A DNA stretch of 64,000 bases from Caulobacter sp. FWC26 (GTDB lineage Bacteria > Pseudomonadota > Alphaproteobacteria > Caulobacterales > Caulobacteraceae): the NCBI RefSeq assembly GCF_002742645.2, contig NZ_CP033875.1, positions 1,213,501 through 1,277,500 on the forward strand. The letters run 5' to 3'. Under the pieces are notes generated by a model that did not search any database, was not told where the DNA came from, and was given only the letters and a program-made list of their open reading frames with translations. Positions within the stretch are counted from its first letter, which is position 1, and every line of letters begins with the position of its first letter. Positions 62,824 to 64,000 of this stretch are shown piece by piece. The position numbers and the translations under genes are program-made.

Positions 62824-62838
62824 GCGCTCTATAGAGTG
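62824..62838. promoter_or_regulatory. 15-bp repeat with perfect palindrome, copy 2 (rrf2 promoter)
   Basis: GCGCTCTATAGAGTG is identical to 62317-62331. A related half-site, CGCTCTAT on the minus strand (62802-62809), lies between it and the rrf2 start. This is the best candidate operator of the Rrf2 protein. Confidence 0.6.
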
Positions 62839-62939
62839 GTCCGCGTTCTGAGCGAGGTAAGCCCGCCGCGCAAGCCTTGCATGACGGTGTTCATGCACAG
62901 GGAATGCGGACGATTGGGGATGAAACTCGGATTTCGCGC

Positions 62940-62968
62940 TTGCCGCAGCGGGGGAGGGGGCCTAGAAG
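62940..62968 (+). promoter_or_regulatory. rRNA tandem promoter 1
   Basis: TTGCCGC (62940-62946), 14-nt spacer, CCTAGAAG (62961-62968). It has the same layout as the three promoters downstream; the -35 deviates at one key base, so it may be the weakest. Confidence 0.5.
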
Positions 62969-63167
62969 CCGCGCCTCGCTTCGGGGCCACGCGCCACGGA
63001 CCGAAACTTGAGCCTCTCGGGGGCTTGCGTTTCGAGCCATGGATCGCTAAGTTCCGCAGCCTCAGTCGAATCTCTTCGAACTTGCGGCGCTCCTCTGGCG
63101 CGCCAACGGTTATTTTTGTGCTCTGATCTGGCGTTGCTGGCGAAGAAAACAAAAATGAAAAGTTCGG

Positions 63168-63196
63168 TTGACCCAGGAATTCGGTTTCGCTAGAAG
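63168..63196 (+). promoter_or_regulatory. rRNA tandem promoter 2
   Basis: TTGACCC (63168-63174), 14-nt spacer, GCTAGAAG (63189-63196). This is close to the Caulobacter housekeeping consensus TTGACGS-N10-14-GCTANAWC, with an A-rich upstream stretch (AAAACAAAAATGAAAAG) like an UP element. Confidence 0.75.
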
Positions 63197-63283
63197 CCGC
63201 GCTCCTTGGAAATACGGAGTTGCTCGAAAGAGTTTCTAAGTATTTCCGTCCAGACAGGTTCAGCTTTTCTTTGAAAAAGTTGC

Positions 63284-63312
63284 TTGACTGGCTCCGGTGG
63301 CTTCTCTAGAAG
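63284..63312 (+). promoter_or_regulatory. rRNA tandem promoter 3
   Basis: TTGACTG (63284-63290), 14-nt spacer, TCTAGAAG (63305-63312), preceded by TTTTCTTTGAAAAAG. The layout is identical to promoters 1, 2 and 4. Confidence 0.75.
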
Positions 63313-63381
63313 CTGCCGGCTTCGCAGAAAGCCTTCGGGTTGGGCGCGGAGAGAAAGTCGAAAAGTTTTGAAAAAAACGAT

Positions 63382-63410
63382 TTGACACGGAAAACGAGGT
63401 TGGATAGATA
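63382..63410 (+). promoter_or_regulatory. rRNA tandem promoter 4
   Basis: TTGACAC (63382-63388), 14-nt spacer, GATAGATA (63403-63410), preceded by the A+T-rich AAAAGTTTTGAAAAAAACGA, a likely UP element. It has the best -35 (TTGACA) of the set. Confidence 0.7.
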
Positions 63411-63464
63411 GCCGCCTCCGCCGACATCGGGTGTTAAACGATGGGGTCGCCGGGAGGTGGCTCG

Positions 63465-63480
63465 GGTCTTTGACATTGTT
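63465..63480 (+). promoter_or_regulatory. boxA-like antitermination site in rRNA leader
   Basis: GGTCTTTGACATTGTT resembles the NusB/NusE boxA found in bacterial rRNA leaders (TGCTCTTTAACA in E. coli). Its place 55 nt after the last promoter and about 215 nt before 16S fits that role. Confidence 0.6.
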
Positions 63481-63517
63481 GAATTGGAAAGAGAAACGCA
63501 GGCGGCGGCGCTCTGGC

Positions 63518-63535
63518 GATGACCTTCGGGTCATC
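63518..63535 (+). other. UUCG tetraloop hairpin in rRNA leader
   Basis: GATGACC-TTCG-GGTCATC is a perfect 7-bp stem with the extra-stable UUCG loop in the leader transcript. It probably helps leader folding or RNase III processing of the 16S precursor. Confidence 0.6.
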
Positions 63536-63693
63536 AACTGACGCTGACGAATGCGGTCTCTTGAAGAAGACACCATTACGCCGGTTGGCCTTCGGGTCGA
63601 TCGAGTGATGGGAACTCGTCAAGAAACTATGCAAACCAGATACCTGATCCTGGGTTTTCCCCTGGGATTGGAAGTCTGAAGTCAATGTCAACT

Positions 63694-64000
<307 letters not shown>

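Larger units (their letters stand above)
62782..63693. other. rRNA operon control and leader region
   Basis: This 912-nt stretch holds the rrf2 promoter with its palindrome, then four tandem housekeeping promoters facing the 16S gene. A boxA-like antitermination site and leader hairpins follow. ORFs in it are chance frames. No protein gene is supported. Confidence 0.8.

Noticed and set aside
63190..63691. ORFs in the rRNA leader
   Set aside because: They overlap promoters, boxA and leader hairpins, and code for basic, structureless peptides.

Overview
The window is high-GC alphaproteobacterial chromosome. It ends in the first 307 bases of a 16S rRNA gene of Caulobacter type. It also carries the holdfast-anchor genes hfaA, hfaB and hfaD, several TonB-dependent receptors, and housekeeping promoters of the Caulobacter kind (TTGACN-N14-GCTANAWC). 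Together these point to Caulobacter (C. vibrioides/crescentus, C. segnis or a close relative). I see no prophage, CRISPR array, insertion sequence or tRNA gene. Most of the sequence is ordinary core chromosome, apart from one lower-GC block near 22.3-24.3 kb.

Layout. 1-8 kb: a partial Tat-exported TldD/PmbA-like gene, a TonB receptor flanked by two 2OG-Fe(II) oxygenase genes, and a HAD phosphatase. 8-14 kb: an acyltransferase, then a glucuronate module made of an FCD-type GntR regulator, mannonate dehydratase and a divergent secreted GH67 alpha-glucuronidase, with matching operator palindromes at both control points. 14-22 kb: a secreted S9 peptidase, a GAF/PAS hybrid kinase and a split methionine importer (metN-metI, then metQ after two small orphan genes). 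22-24 kb: three orphan genes bracketed by a direct repeat. 24-31 kb: GntR regulator, TonB receptor, MFS transporter, a TorF-type outer-membrane protein and a frameshifted SDR gene. 31-46 kb: queF, nitroreductase, NUDIX, cysE, glutaminyl cyclase, LysR, DUF3126, GNAT, an OPT-GST operon, PhoH, gamma-carbonic anhydrase, a GMC oxidoreductase with an aldo/keto reductase, and a PAS_5 protein. 46-58 kb: an M16 peptidase, a DUF2336 protein, an NMT1-type ABC importer, a MASE1 hybrid kinase and an ABC-F ATPase. 58-64 kb: the hfaABD operon behind a consensus sigma-54 promoter, a rhomboid protease, a CBS protein, an Rrf2 regulator, and the rRNA operon with four tandem promoters.

How the genes work together. 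The glucuronate module is the clearest regulatory unit: one palindrome (GTGGTCTGACC) lies between -35 and -10 of the alpha-glucuronidase promoter and again in front of the regulator's own gene. The hfa genes form one overlapping operon for attaching the holdfast to the stalked pole. The 25-29 kb receptor and MFS genes look like a two-membrane uptake route for an unidentified ligand.

The most notable non-coding structure is the rRNA promoter array (four promoters with identical 7+14+8 spacing), an intrinsic terminator with a structured leader in front of phoH, a 15-bp palindrome repeated exactly on both sides of the rrf2 gene, and mosaic palindromic repeats that fill gaps between genes. I did not find a convincing wholly new multi-gene system. 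The best leads are the regulatory arrangements and the direct-repeat-bounded orphan block.
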